NCBI GenBank assembly: GCA_036365145.1
Contig: JAEOAD010002232.1
Location: 1,619,001-1,683,000 of the forward strand
Direction of reading: 5' to 3'
From: Orientallactaga sibirica
Taxonomy: Eukaryota; Chordata; Mammalia; Rodentia; Dipodidae
DNA: 64,000 nucleotides
Shown: positions 39,654-50,349 of the stretch, one piece after another
Position numbering within the stretch: the stretch's first letter is position 1
Layout of the letters: each line of letters opens with the position of its first letter
Program-made: the position numbers and the translations under genes
Notes under the pieces: model-generated
What the model was told of the DNA's origin: nothing
The model's input: only the letters and a program-made list of their open reading frames with translations
Database searches by the model: none

Positions 39654-42600
39654 GACTTTCGGGTAAGATGGCCACATAGGAGCCATGCCAAACCAGCCTA
39701 GGGAGGGACTCAAGCAAAACCCAGCAAAATACACTCCTTCTCTGAAAAGTGAAGGAGCGTAGCTTATTCTTAGATACAGCGGAGAAACAGGAGAGACCAA
39801 GATTCACCCGAAAGGAGGAAAATGGCCAGAATCCCACTGAGGCGCCTGCAGCCCTGATCTGCCTGCAGCAATGATCTTCTTGCCCAGCACTGCCTGCCAA
39901 GCAGCAGCAGCAGAGACCAAAAAAGGGGACTTTCCAACCTCATCAGCCTCCTTGCAAAGTCAATCAATCTGAAGGAAAGACAGCTGAGATCAATTAAAGA
40001 TCTACTGAAAGGGTTCTACAGGTGGGACTGGGTGAGCAACTCCAGGCTTCCTGCACTCTACCATTCCCCACCCATCAGAACTACGAACCTCCAGCATTCA
40101 GCCCTAGACTTTCCACCCCCACTACATTGCATCCAGCACCACTGAACAGAATTCCAGCTCCACAGCACAACACGAAGGGATGGAGGTAGGCATTCAGCAT
40201 TGGTGAGATCATAAGCCACCCCAAAAAGTAATGAGGCCAACTGACAAAACAAACAAACAAACAACAACAAAGAAAAAACCAATCAGGTACATAGGCCTGC
40301 ATTGGAAGTGCTAATCTCTCTTTCCATGTCAGGGAAGGTTATGGGTTACATATGTTTGGTTGGCTTTACAATTTTCAAATAAACTGCATTTGGGGGTTGA
40401 ATATTGTTGCCTTTAATGCTTTCCAATTTTTAGGGCCTTTTTTTTTTTTTGCTTCTGTCATTATTGGGGGCAGGGTCTGATCCAGATCCAGTCTGACCTG
40501 GAACCCAACTCAGAACAGAATTCTCTGCCTCCCTGCTGACAGGATTAAGGGTGGAGAGCAACACACACCCTTAGTGGTTTTAGTTCCCACACTTGTATAC
40601 TCTGTGCTGGGTTTTATTCAATGTGTATATTGATCAGTTGAGGTTTAGAATTTGCCAGTAAAGTGTTCCGCCCAGTCCACTAGAATACCTGCTTAGCAAA
40701 CAAACTCAACACCTAGGATTACTTTGTGATTAGATTGGGGTACAAGAGCTACACTTGGCACCTTAAACTCATATCCTGAAAGTATATAAAGGTGGATCGC
40801 CACATCTAAGAACACTGCAGATAAGTAGAAAACCCAAGCATCAAATCAATTCAGGATGCGAAAGTCGCTACACTATAATACAAGAAACACAAAGAATCAA
40901 GATAATAAAATCCCACCAAAAATTATAAATCCAACAGAAATGATCACCAATGAGACTGTTTTAGATGAAATGCCTGACAAAGATTTCAAAAGAATGATTA
41001 TATTTATATTTAAAGAAATCAAAGAAGAAATGAAAGGAATCAAAGAAGAAAACAAACGCCTGAAAGAGAACACAGGAAACCAGCTTAATGAAATAAGGAG
41101 GTCATTACGAGACATGAATCAGGAAATAAAAATGCTGAAAAAAAACCAGGCTGAAATTCTAGCTCTAAAGAACATAGTCAAACAAAAAGCTCTGTGGAAA
41201 GGCTCACCAGTAGAATGGATAAAGGAGAGAACAGAATATCTAAACTATAAGACCAGGTGGCAGACCTAATATAGTCCAACAAAGAGAAAGACAAGCTAAT
41301 AGGAAGGTGTGAATGGGAATTTCAAGATATCTAAGACACTTTGAAAAGTTCAAACATAAGAACGGAGGGTATAGTAGAAAGAGAAATATTTCAATCCAGA
41401 GGCTTAGTGGGCATTTTCAACAACATTATAGAAGAAAATTTCCCCCAAATTGGGAAAGAAATCACAATGCAGATAGAAGAAGCTTTTAGAACACCAAACA
41501 GACAAGAGCTGGAAACAACCTCTCCTCACCATGTTATGATTAAACTAGCAATCATGCAAACCAAAGAAAATATATTGAAAGCAGTTAGAGAGAAAAAGTT
41601 AGTCACCTACAAAGGTAAGCCCATCAGGATCCTGCAAAGCTGTCTATCCAAATCGATGGAGAAATAAGGACATTCCACAGTAAAACAGGCTAAAGGAATT
41701 CATGACAATGAAACCAGCTCTACAGAAAATAGTTTTTTGAATATTGGCACATCCAGAAGCCTTAGATTGTTACTAGAAAAATTTCAGTGCCAGGATTGGG
41801 ATGCCTTCGAGTGAGTTGTTGGCCAGCAGGGCCCTGTTCCCTCCAAATCATTACAGACTATTTCCAAGGCCCTTGGTTTCCCTTGATAAACAGATGGTAA
41901 GGCCCTATTGCTGAAGACTTCACTTGCCTGAGTGGCATTGTCACTGAGAAATCAAACTGGTGCTGAGCACAAAACCTTCTCCCTGCAGACCATCCAACTG
42001 AAATGTGGAAAAAGCTGCACTGCATGCAGCCCTATGGGAAACAGAAGTCATCAGTGGTGAAAACAGTGGACACTGAAAACCTCAAGTTTGGCTATACAGG
42101 TCCAATGACCGAAAGGGTACAATAGTGGCATGTCTGCTCTGGGGGAAACCAACTGCTCTCTAGTTGTACTGAAGGCCTGCTCTATGGGAGGGAATACATG
42201 TCTGGTACTGAGAAACCTAATCAAAAGCCTGTGGCAGGGGAGGTCATGGGCCTTAGGGGTATAAAGCCTGCTCTTGTCTGGCTAAATGTATATATTATAT
42301 TATTCCCACCAAACTGCCCTGAAATCACTACACTTAAATGTTCATACTTATATATTAATGCTTCTCTCACTTCTGTTTAGAGAAGCTTCTCCTTTCAGAT
42401 GGCGATGACCACTGTGATGACCCAAAAGGAACATAGTGCTGAGAAGAAGGGACAGAGGAGTGTCTAGCATTGAAACATCTCTATCATACCCTCCAAGGCT
42501 CAGGGTCCATTGTGGAAGAGGTGGAAGAAAGAATGCAAGAGCCAAAGGAAGGGTACAACTCCTTACAGTGCAACTGTCCAGACTGAAATTGGCCTCGATA

Positions 42601-42799
42601 TCCAAGTCCTCGCAGTGCCTAGCAATACCTTCATAAGACCCTCCTAACAGGAGAAAAGGATGATGACATCAATTTAAAAGAGAGACAAATGGAGAGAGGA
42701 GGGGAAATGATGGAGAGTGGAGTTCTGAAGGGGAAGGGGGGAGGGAACTATCGTGGTTTATTGTCTGTAAGTCTAGAAGTTAGCAATAAAAAAAAAATA
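39654..42799 (+). mobile_element. L1 LINE (copy 2), nested, lacking ORF2
   Basis: 5' tip GACTTTCGGGTAAGATGGCC, 5'UTR to 40855, ORF1 (40856-41690), then at about 41731 a direct jump into 3'UTR (AGAAAATAG|TTTTTTGAATATTGG). The 3'UTR parallels copy 1 from about 44980 onward (TTAGATTGTTACTAGAAAA shared) and ends in an A tail near 42800. The whole of ORF2 (about 3.8 kb in L1) is absent. This layout resembles the non-autonomous HAL1 type or an internal deletion. No target duplication is evident at its ends. Confidence 0.88.
40856..41690 (+). pseudogene. L1 copy 2 ORF1, one frameshift from intact
   Basis: The first frame (40856-41269, 137 codons) opens MRKSLHYNTRNTKNQ and contains the ORF1p coiled coil (FKEIKEEMKGIKEENKRLKE, NQLNEIRRSLRDMNQEIKML). 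A change near 41260-41340 shifts to a second frame (41341-41667) carrying the RNA-binding and C-terminal segments (LVGIFNNIIEENFPQIGKEI, RTPNRQELETTSPHHVMIKL, ILKAVREKK). ORF1p forms trimers that bind L1 RNA. Much better preserved than copy 1 ORF1, so this insertion is younger. The C-terminus is cut short around 41640-41690. Confidence 0.88.
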
Positions 42800-42801
42800 G
42801 G

Positions 42802-43003
42802 GCTGGAAAGATGGCTTAGCAGTTAAGACACTTGCTTGCTTAGCCAAATAATCCAGGTTCAATTCTCCAAGACCCATGTAAGTTAGATGCACAAGGTGGC
42901 ACATGCATCTGGAGTTCGTTGGCAGTGTTTGGAGGCCTTGTAGTGCCATTATCTCTCCCTCTCTCATATATAAAAATAAAATATTTTTAAAATAAAAAAA
43001 TAA
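42802..43003 (+). mobile_element. DIP-type SINE at the L1 copy 2 tail
   Basis: GGGCTGGAAAGATGGCTTAG head to TAAAAATAAAATATTTTT tail. It is inserted in the poly(A) of L1 copy 2 and directly abuts resumed L1 copy 1 sequence. Confidence 0.92.
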
Positions 43004-44629
43004 ATTGGAAAGGAAGAGATCAAGTTATCATTATTTGCCGACTATATGATTCTATACATAAAGGACTGTAGAGACTCTACCAGCAAATTGTTAGAGCTTA
43101 ACACCTATAGCCATGTAACAGGATACAAAATAAACACACAGCAATCAGTAGTCTTCCTATATGTTAACAACAAACACACAGTGGATAAAATCAGAGAATC
43201 ATTCCCAATCATAATTGCAAATAAAATATAAAGTTTCTTGGGATAAACCTGATCAAGGAAGTGAAAGATTTCTACAATGAAAACTTTAAAACACTCAAGT
43301 GAGAAATTGCAGAAGGCACTAGGAAATGGAAAGACATCTCTTGTTCTTGGATTGGAAGAATCAATATTGTGAAAATTTCAATCTTACCAAAAGCAATCTA
43401 CACCTTTAATGTAACTCCCATCAAAATTCCAATGGCATTCTTCATGGGAATAGAAAAATCCAAAATTCACTTGGAAGCACAAAAGACCTTGAATATCCAA
43501 AACAATTTTGAGGCAGAAAAATAAGGCTGGTGGTATCACCGTACCTAATTTTAACCTATATTACAGGGCCATAGTAAGAAAAACATCACGGTACTGGCAC
43601 AAAGACAGACATGTAGATCAATGGAACAGATTTGAGATTCCAAGTGTGACTCTGCATAGCTATAACCACCTGATCTTTGACAAAAATACCAAAAATACTC
43701 ATTGGAGAAAATACAGCCTTTTCAGCAAATGGTGCTGGGAAAACTGGATATATATCTGTAGAAGGATGAAAATAGATCATTCTCTTTCTCTCTGCACAAG
43801 AATTAAGTTCAAATGGATCAAAGACCTTAGTATCAGACCTGAAACTCTGAAATGACTACAGGAAAAAGTTGGGGAAAACCTTCAACATACTAGTTTTGGC
43901 AAAGACTTGCTGAATATAACCCCAATTTCTCAGGAAATAAAACCACAGATCAACCACTGGGACCTCATGAAATCACAAAGCTTTTGTACAGCAAAGGACA
44001 CTGAATAGAGCAAAGAGGCAACCTACTAAATGGGAGAAAATCTTTGCCAGCTATACATCTGACAGAGGATTAATATGTAGAATATACAGAGAACTCAAAA
44101 TAAATTATAAGAAATCAACCCAATTAAAAATGGGCTATGGAACTAAATAGAAAGTTCTCAAAAGAACCATACAGATGGCAAATAAACATCTAAAAAGTGT
44201 TCTACATCCCTAGTCATCATGCAGATTAAAACTACATTGAGATTCCATCTCACTCCTGTCAGATTGGCTACCATCATGAAAACAAATGGCCATAAATGCT
44301 GGCGAGGATGCGGAAAAAGAGGACCCCTTCTACACTGTTGGTGGGAATGCAGGGTCATCTAGCCATTGTGGAAATCAGTGTGGAGGTTCCTGAGACAGCC
44401 AAAAATAGATCTACCATATGACCTAGCTATACCACTCCTAGGCATATATCCTACAGATTTGCCTCACTACCTTAGAAATATTTGCTCAACCATGTTTATT
44501 GCCACTCTATTCACAATTGCTAGGAAGTGGAACCAGCATAGTTGTCCCTCAACTGTTGAGTGGATAATGAAGATTTGGCACATTTACACAATGGAAACTA
44601 CTCAGTGGCAAAGAAAAATGAAATTATGA
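43004..44629 (+). pseudogene. L1 copy 1 ORF2 relic, C-terminal part
   Basis: Resumes IGKEEIKLSLFADYMILYIK immediately after the nested insertion. The reverse-transcriptase catalytic box reads FADY at 43034-43045 where L1 has FADD, so the second catalytic aspartate is lost. Further on are thumb and late-domain segments (TYSHVTGYKINTQQSVVFLY; NFNLYYRAIVRKTSRYWHKD) and the Cys-rich C-terminal motif CWRGCGKR ... LLHCWWECR (44299-44350), ending with the terminal frame 44366-44629 (DLAIPLLGIYP ... WHIYTMETTQ). Stops and frameshifts separate these blocks. Confidence 0.92.
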
Positions 44630-46240
44630 AATTTGCAGGAAAATAGATGGATCTGGAAAGGCATATACTTAGGTAACCCATGTCCAGAAAGCCATATGTC
44701 ACATGTTCTCTGTCATATGTGGATCCTAACTACAAATGATTGGACTTGTATGTGAATAGGAATAAAACTCATTAGCAGAGGCCAGTAAGCTATAAAGGGA
44801 ATAGAAAGGGAGGGAAGGGGGACTTAATAGGATGGTATTGTATATATGTAAGTAGAAGAACAGATTAATGGGGGTGAAAAAGCCCAAGTGAGGTTAGGTG
44901 AAGAGATTGAATAAAAGAATGGTGGAGGCAGGGCTAATCAAAATCTAAGAGGGTATGAGTAAATCATATGGAAATCTACTTTTTTGGATAAAGGAACACT
45001 CAGGATCCCTAGATTGTTACTAGAAAATTTTCAGTGTCAGGGATGGGATACCTTCCAGTGAGCTGTTGGCCAGAGAGGTCTGTGATACCCTGAAAACATT
45101 ACAGGCCATTGCCGAGGCCTTTGGTTTCCCACCAGGAATATATGGTAAGACCCTGTTGCTGAAGACTCTACATACTTGGGCTGCAAGGTCACTGTGAAAT
45201 CCTTCTGGAGCTGAGCTGAAAGCCTCCTCCATATGGACCAGCTGACAGAAAGGTGGAAAAAGTTATTCTGCATGCAGGTCAATGGGAGAAAGAGAAATCA
45301 CCAGTGGAGATACTCAACAATGGACACTGCAAGCCTTACATTTGGCCAGCCAGGCCAAAAGAGCCAATGGATGCAATAGTGGCATGTCTGTTATGCAGAA
45401 AACCAACCACTCTCTAATTGGACTGTAGGCCCTCTACATGGGAGGGAATTCATCCATGATACTGAAAACCTAAAACGGTGATAGTTATGAATCCTACGGG
45501 TGTATATGCTATGTTCACCAATATGCTTGGTAATTACTTTTCTTAATGTTCATACCCATATATTAATGCTACTCTCACTTTTTGTTAGAGAAGTTTCTCT
45601 TTTCAGATGGCAGTGACCTTGGGATGACTCAGAAGGCACCATGATGCTGAGAAGAAGTGACATAGGTGTGCTCAGCACTGAAATATCTCTATCACATCTT
45701 CCCAGGTTCAGGGTCCATTGTGGAAGAGGTGGTGGAAAGAATATAAGAGCTAAAGGAAGGGTAGGACTTCTTACATTGTGCTCCTTCAGACTCAAAATGG
45801 CTTGAATATCCTTGACCTCACAGTGCCTGTTACTACCTACACAAGACCATCATAATAGGAGGAAAAGATCTCAACATCAAAATAAAAGAGAGGGGCTGGA
45901 GAGATGGCTTAATGGTTAAGCCATTTGCCTGAAAAGCCAGAGGATTCTGGTTTGACTCTCCAGGACCCATGTAAGCCAAATGCACAAGGGGGCACATGCA
46001 CGCGGAGTTTTTTTGCAGTGGTTGGAGGTCCTGGTGTGCCCATTCTCTCACTCTTTCTTTCTGTCTCTCAATTAAATAAATAAAAATATATCTTAAAAAA
46101 ACGAAAAGAATGTCTGATTGAGATATGGAGGAGATATGATGGAGAGGGGATTTTTAAAGGCAAAAATGGCGTGTGCTGGGAATTATCATTGGTTATCATC
46201 TACAATTTTGAAAGTTGTCAATGAAAAAAAAAAAGAAAAA
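44630..46240 (+). mobile_element. L1 copy 1 3'UTR
   Basis: Starts after the ORF2 stop and continues through GAATAGAAAGGGAGGGAAGG (polypurine stretch near 44800) and the conserved AATGTTCATACCCATATATT segment. A DIP interrupts at 45894-46105. It ends TTGTCAATGAAAAAAAAAAA. The same 3'UTR appears in complement at 11940-12777 and 54491-54943 and in plus sense at 58266-60840. Confidence 0.88.
45894..46105 (+). mobile_element. DIP-type SINE in L1 3'UTR
   Basis: GGGGCTGGAGAGATGGCTTA, body and TTAAATAAATAAAAATA tail, inserted after AAAATAAAAGAGA. Confidence 0.93.
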
Positions 46241-46263
46241 TATATACTTAAAAAGGTTGTCAG

Positions 46264-46432
46264 CTGGGCGTGGTGGCGCATTCCTTTAATCCCAGCACTT
46301 GGGAGGCAGAGGTAGGAGAATCGCCGTGAGTTTGAGGCCACCCTGGGAATAGAGTGAATTCCAGGTCAGCCTGGGCTAGAGTGAGACTCTACCTCAAAAA
46401 ACCAAAAAATTAAAATTAAAATTAAAAAAAAA
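46264..46432 (+). mobile_element. B1 SINE, plus strand
   Basis: GCTGGGCGTGGTGGCGCATT to CTCTACCTCAAAAAACC, then an A-rich tail. AAAAAGGTTGT before and AAAAAGTTTGT after. Confidence 0.93.
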
Positions 46433-46440
46433 AAAGTTTG

Positions 46441-46600
46441 TTGGGGAGATGGCTGAGTGTAATCAAAGGCACTTGATTGCCAAGACTGCAGGCCTGGGAT
46501 CAACTCCTCAGCCACCCTAATAAAGATAAGCATTTGTTTGCAATAGTAAAGAGACTCTGGTGTGTATACACACAAGTAAATAAACTATAAAAGGAAATAA
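46441..46600 (+). mobile_element. Old DIP-type SINE, plus strand
   Basis: TTGGGGAGATGGCTGAGTGT head; the body is diverged (GGGATCAACTCCTCAGCC). Confidence 0.7.
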
Positions 46601-46653
46601 AACATAACTTCATAATTTATAAATTTGTTCAGATTTTAAAAAATATTTTATTT

Positions 46654-46890
46654 GGGCCAGAGAGATGGTTTAGTGGTTAAGGCACTTGCCTGTAAAGCCT
46701 AAGTACGCCTGTTTGAATCTCAGGTCCCACGTTTTGCCAGACACAAAAGTGATGCAAGCACACAGTGTTGCACATGCGCACAAGGGAGCACACACATCTG
46801 GAGTTCGTTCACAGCAGCTGAGAGGCTGCTGGCGCGCCCATTCTCTTTCTCTGTGTATCTCTCTCTCTCTCTGACTCTCTCAAATCTAAA
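46654..46890 (+). mobile_element. DIP-type SINE, long variant, plus strand
   Basis: GGGCCAGAGAGATGGTTTAG head, CACATGCGCACAAGGGAGCA middle, TC tail. Confidence 0.92.
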
Positions 46891-46894
46891 AAAT

Positions 46895-47097
46895 ATCTAT
46901 GTATTATTTATTTATTTATTTGAGAGAGGATAGAGAGGAGAGAGAATGAGCGTGCCAGGGCCTCTGGCTACTGCAAATGAACACCAGATCCATGCACCAC
47001 CATGTGTATCTGGCTTATGTGGGTTCTGGAGTGTTGAACCTGGATCCTTAGGCTTTGCTGTTAGTTGCTTTAACTGCTAAGCCATCTCTCCAGCCTT
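46895..47097 (-). mobile_element. DIP-type SINE, minus strand
   Basis: TTTATTTATTTATTTGAGAG tail, head CTAAGCCATCTCTCCAGCC. It faces the preceding plus-strand copy tail to tail, and TTCAGATTTTAA flanks the pair as a whole (46630 and 47101). Confidence 0.92.
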
Positions 47098-48550
47098 TAT
47101 TCAGATTTTAATGTGAATTAATTATGAAAACATCAGATGTTTGTCACGCATGATATATTAGTGTTATATTTTTTAGTACATGTATAATACTGTATATATT
47201 TTATACAGTCATGTTTTGCTTAACATCAAGGATTAATTGTGAGGAATATGTCATTGATTTAATCTTGCAAACATCATATAGTGTACTTATATATACCTAG
47301 ATTCATACCTTATACATCTAGTCTATACTGTGCACATGTATCTACATACATTGTATATGCACCATATATGTGTATGTGTGTATATGTATAGCTGTGTGTG
47401 TTTGTATGTCTATTGATCTTAGGGACTATGATGAACCAAATAACAACATCAAATTAAGAACAAGAGAAAATGATGCAATCAAGTGATGTAATAGACATTA
47501 AGTATTGTGTGGCATGCTGTGTACTATAAACTTTTAAGTAGAAGGAGTATACTGATAATATAATGATAAATATGGTATGGTATATGCATAAACCAGCAGC
47601 ACAGTCTTCATTATCACTGTACACGATACATACTTGTATGAGCTATTGTTTATGACTGTCCATTGACTAGGTTTGTTTATACAGCATCAACACTAGCAAA
47701 AGTAGTGTGCTCAGTGTTATAATGGCTGTGATAGAACTAGGCAATTGCAGTTTTTTTCAGCTCTGTCATCATCTTACAGGGCCACTGATAACTGGTTTAT
47801 CATTATGGGCTGTATGAGTAACAGAGACTTACCTCCATGTTGAAGATTTCAACTCAATGTTGAAGAGAAATGAGTTACAACATTTATTCATTTTTCTTTT
47901 CATTCTCTCCTCCTTTAACCTTGTCTTTTACAATGATGTCTGATGTATGGTTTTTCCATTGGAATGAGCTTGCTTTGCTTTCAGTTGTGGGTACCTAAGG
48001 AAAAATGTATGGTCAAATTAGAGGCTACTGTTTATGCAAATACTGCAATAACACAATTTATAAAGCAGAATTTAAAGATTAATACCCCCATGTCTCTCAA
48101 TTGTTATTATTGAGAAAGTTTAAAAATTCCTCATGATAGTTATGTCCAGTTATTTTCTCCTCGGTTTTGGCTTTTTCTGGGTTGACTCACTAAGAGAAAG
48201 AAAAACTACAGTAAGAGAAAAAGTACATGACATGCAGAAACAGGCATGATTGTGAAATAACAGATTTGTAATGAAAACAATTGAACTGTCAAAAAAATTC
48301 TTTATTTGGAATGATTAGGTACACTTTATTTATCTAATGTAAGAATGACTTTTTAAGAATTAAACTCATTTTATTATATATAAAATACAGTTAGCTTCAG
48401 TTTACTGTTCTCTTGAAGGAGTGTTTGCTTGCAAGATGGGAACATTGAAAATTTAGAATAGGATTTATAATGGAAAATGACTCGGATTGGTTATAGAGTA
48501 GTAGTGTTGCTAAAAGTAGAGTATGATTGTTGTTTCAAGTAAGCTTTTAG
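47098..48550. other. 1.45 kb of unique AT-rich intron
   Basis: The longest repeat-free block of the right half. It contains TATATG-rich stretches near 47360-47400 but no exon or known repeat. Confidence 0.55.
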
Positions 48551-48702
48551 AGCTGGGCATGGTGGTGCATGACTTTAATCCCAGCACTTGGGTGGCTGAG
48601 GTAGAAGGATCACTGTGAGTTTGAGATTACATAGTGAATTCCAGGTCAGCCTGGACTAGAGTGAGACCCTACCTCAAAAAACCAAAAACAACCAAAAAAG
48701 TA
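48551..48702 (+). mobile_element. B1 SINE, plus strand, internal deletion
   Basis: GAGCTGGGCATGGTGGTGCA to CCTACCTCAAAAAACC. The GGCCACCCTGAGA part is missing. AGCTTTTA on both sides. Confidence 0.92.
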
Positions 48703-48794
48703 GCTTTTAATTACTGTGTGGCCAAAATATTATTTCAGCTTTTAGATGCTTTGATTAGTGCTTATTAATTGATACATACATACATATTGTTCTT

Positions 48795-48927
48795 TTGGAG
48801 GCTCACTCTACACATGCTGACCTGGAACTCACTCAACAGTTCCAGGCTGGCCTTCAAACTTAGGTCAGTTCTCCTACTTCAGCCTCTCTAGTGCTGGGAC
48901 TAAAGTCGTGCACCATCACTCCTGGCT
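48795..48927 (-). mobile_element. Old B1-like SINE, minus strand
   Basis: TTTTGGAGGCTCACTCTACA ... GCACCATCACTCCTGGCT. Confidence 0.8.
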
Positions 48928-48929
48928 TT

Positions 48930-49062
48930 ATCATCATCATCTTTTTCTCCTCCTCTTCTTCTTCTTTCTTCCTCCTCCTTCCTCTTCCTCCTCTTCCTTT
49001 TCCTCCTCCTCCTTCTCTTCTTCCCTCTTTGTCTTCTTTCTTTTCTTTTTTCTTTTTTTTTT
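48930..49062. repeat. TCC/TTC-rich pyrimidine tract
   Basis: About 130 bases almost purely C and T on the + strand (one of the longest homopurine-homopyrimidine runs here). It forms the tail side of the following minus-strand SINE. Confidence 0.92.
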
Positions 49063-49252
49063 TGGAGCTAGAGAGGCACTCAGCATGGGCGCACCAGCGG
49101 CCTCTCTGAAGCATGCACATCCTTGTGGCCAAGTGCAGCATTGTGCCCTTGCATCACAGAGTCTGGCTAAATGTGGGACCTAGAGAATCAAATGGGCATT
49201 TTTTGGGTTTAGCAGGCAGGCGCTTTAACTGCCAAGCCGTCTCTCCATCGCT
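49063..49252 (-). mobile_element. DIP-type SINE, long variant, minus strand, shortened
   Basis: GGAGCTAGAGAGGCACTCAG start; the body lacks part of the left segment (TCTCTGAAGCATGCACATCC). Head GCCAAGCCGTCTCTCC. Confidence 0.88.
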
Positions 49253-49456
49253 CTTCTTTCTTCTTCCTCTCCCTCCTCCTCCTCCTTCCTTCCTTCTTTC
49301 TTCTTTCTACTTCTTCTTTTCTGAGATAGGGTTTTGCTGTAGCCCAGGCTGACCTGGAATTCACTGTACTCTCAGAGTGGCTTCGAACTCTTGGTGATCC
49401 TCCTACCTCTGCCTCCCAAATGCTTGAATTAAAGGCATGTGCCATCATGCCCGGCT
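49253..49456 (-). mobile_element. B1 SINE with pyrimidine tail, minus strand
   Basis: TTC/CCT-rich tail 49253-49319, then GAGATAGGGTTTTGCTGTAG to CCATCATGCCCGGCT. A (GCT) triplet run follows. Confidence 0.9.
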
Positions 49457-49506
49457 GCTGCTGCTTCTTTTTTTAACAACAAAATACTTTTAAAAAGTAG
49501 ATTCGG

Positions 49507-49760
49507 GGCTGGAGAGATGGCTTCGCTGTTAAGGCGCCTGCCTTCTAAGCCTAAGAACGCTGGTTCCAATCTCCAGCGGTTTCAATCTCCAGGTCCCATG
49601 TTTAGCCAGATGCAAAGTGACGCAAGGGCACAATGCCGCACTTGACCACAAGGGGGCGAAAACATCTGGATTTCATTCACAGCAGCTGAGAGGCTGCTTG
49701 GGCGTCCATCTCTAGCTGTCTTCCTCTCCCTCTCTCTTTGTCTCTCTCCAAAGAAAAAAA
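49507..49760 (+). mobile_element. DIP-type SINE, long variant, plus strand, with box-B duplication
   Basis: GGGGCTGGAGAGATGGCTTC head. A short direct duplication (GGTTCCAATCTCCAG / GGTTTCAATCTCCAG) lies in the tRNA box-B region. AAAAGTAGATT flanks both ends. Confidence 0.94.
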
Positions 49761-49800
49761 AAGTAGATTTGGTTCTTTTCTATCAAAAATAAAATGTTGG

Positions 49801-49884
49801 GAGACTTCCGGGTAAGGTGCTGGCATAGGAGCCACGCCAAACCGGATCAGGGAGGGATTTAAACAAAACTACACTCTTCTTCAG
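49801..49884 (+). mobile_element. 84-bp L1 5'-tip insertion with perfect target duplication
   Basis: GAGACTTCCGGGTAAGGTGC through CACTCTTCTTCAG matches only the first ~85 bases of the L1 5'UTR (compare 39654-39735). AAAAATAAAATGTTGG stands directly before (49785-49800) and after (49885-49900). There is no 3' L1 sequence, and no A tail beyond what the target supplies. Confidence 0.9.
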
Positions 49885-49900
49885 AAAAATAAAATGTTGG

Positions 49901-50215
49901 GGCTGGAGAGATGGCTTCGCTGTTAAGGTGCCTGCCTCCTAAGCCTAAGAACGCTGGTTCCAATCTCCAGGTCCCACGTTTAGCCAGATGCAAAGTGACG
50001 CCAGGGCACAATGCTGCACTTGCCCACAAGGGGGCGCACACATCTGGATTTCGTTCACAGCAGCTGAGAGACTGCTGTTGTGCCCATTCTCTATCTGTCT
50101 TCCTCTCCCTCTCTCTCTGTTTCTCTCTCTCTCTGTGTCTCTCTCTAAAAATAAAAACTTTACAAAAATTAAAATAAAATAAAATAAAATAAAATAAAAT
50201 AAAATAAAATAAAAT
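49901..50215 (+). mobile_element. DIP-type SINE, long variant, inserted at the same site
   Basis: GGCTGGAGAGATGGCTTCGC head, GACGCCAGGGCACAATGCTG, TC tail, then about ten TAAAA pentamers (50167-50215). A third copy of the target, AAAATAAAATGTTGG, ends it at 50216-50230. Confidence 0.95.
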
Positions 50216-50349
50216 AAAATAAAATGTTGGCATGTAGGATTCGAGCTACATATTTACCACTGAGAGACTGGAACACTTTGGTTCAACAAAACAATATGCT
50301 ATGATCTGATTACTCTTAAACTTTATTTGAATGTTGTATTTAAAATTCA

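Larger units (their letters stand above)
35277..46240 (+). mobile_element. L1 LINE (copy 1), decayed, full-length architecture, hosting a nested L1
   Basis: 5' tip GGACTTGCAGTTAAGATGGC, 5'UTR to about 36460, ORF1 relic, ORF2 relic in two pieces (37536-39653 and 43004-44629), and 3'UTR to an A tail at about 46229-46240. Interruptions: B1 at 39421-39584, L1 copy 2 with its DIP at 39654-43003, and DIP at 45894-46105. It has numerous stops and frameshifts and cannot be active. The sequence directly before the 5' tip (CTTTAAAAGATTT) and after the tail (ACTTAAAAAGGTT) may be an eroded target duplication. Confidence 0.93.
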
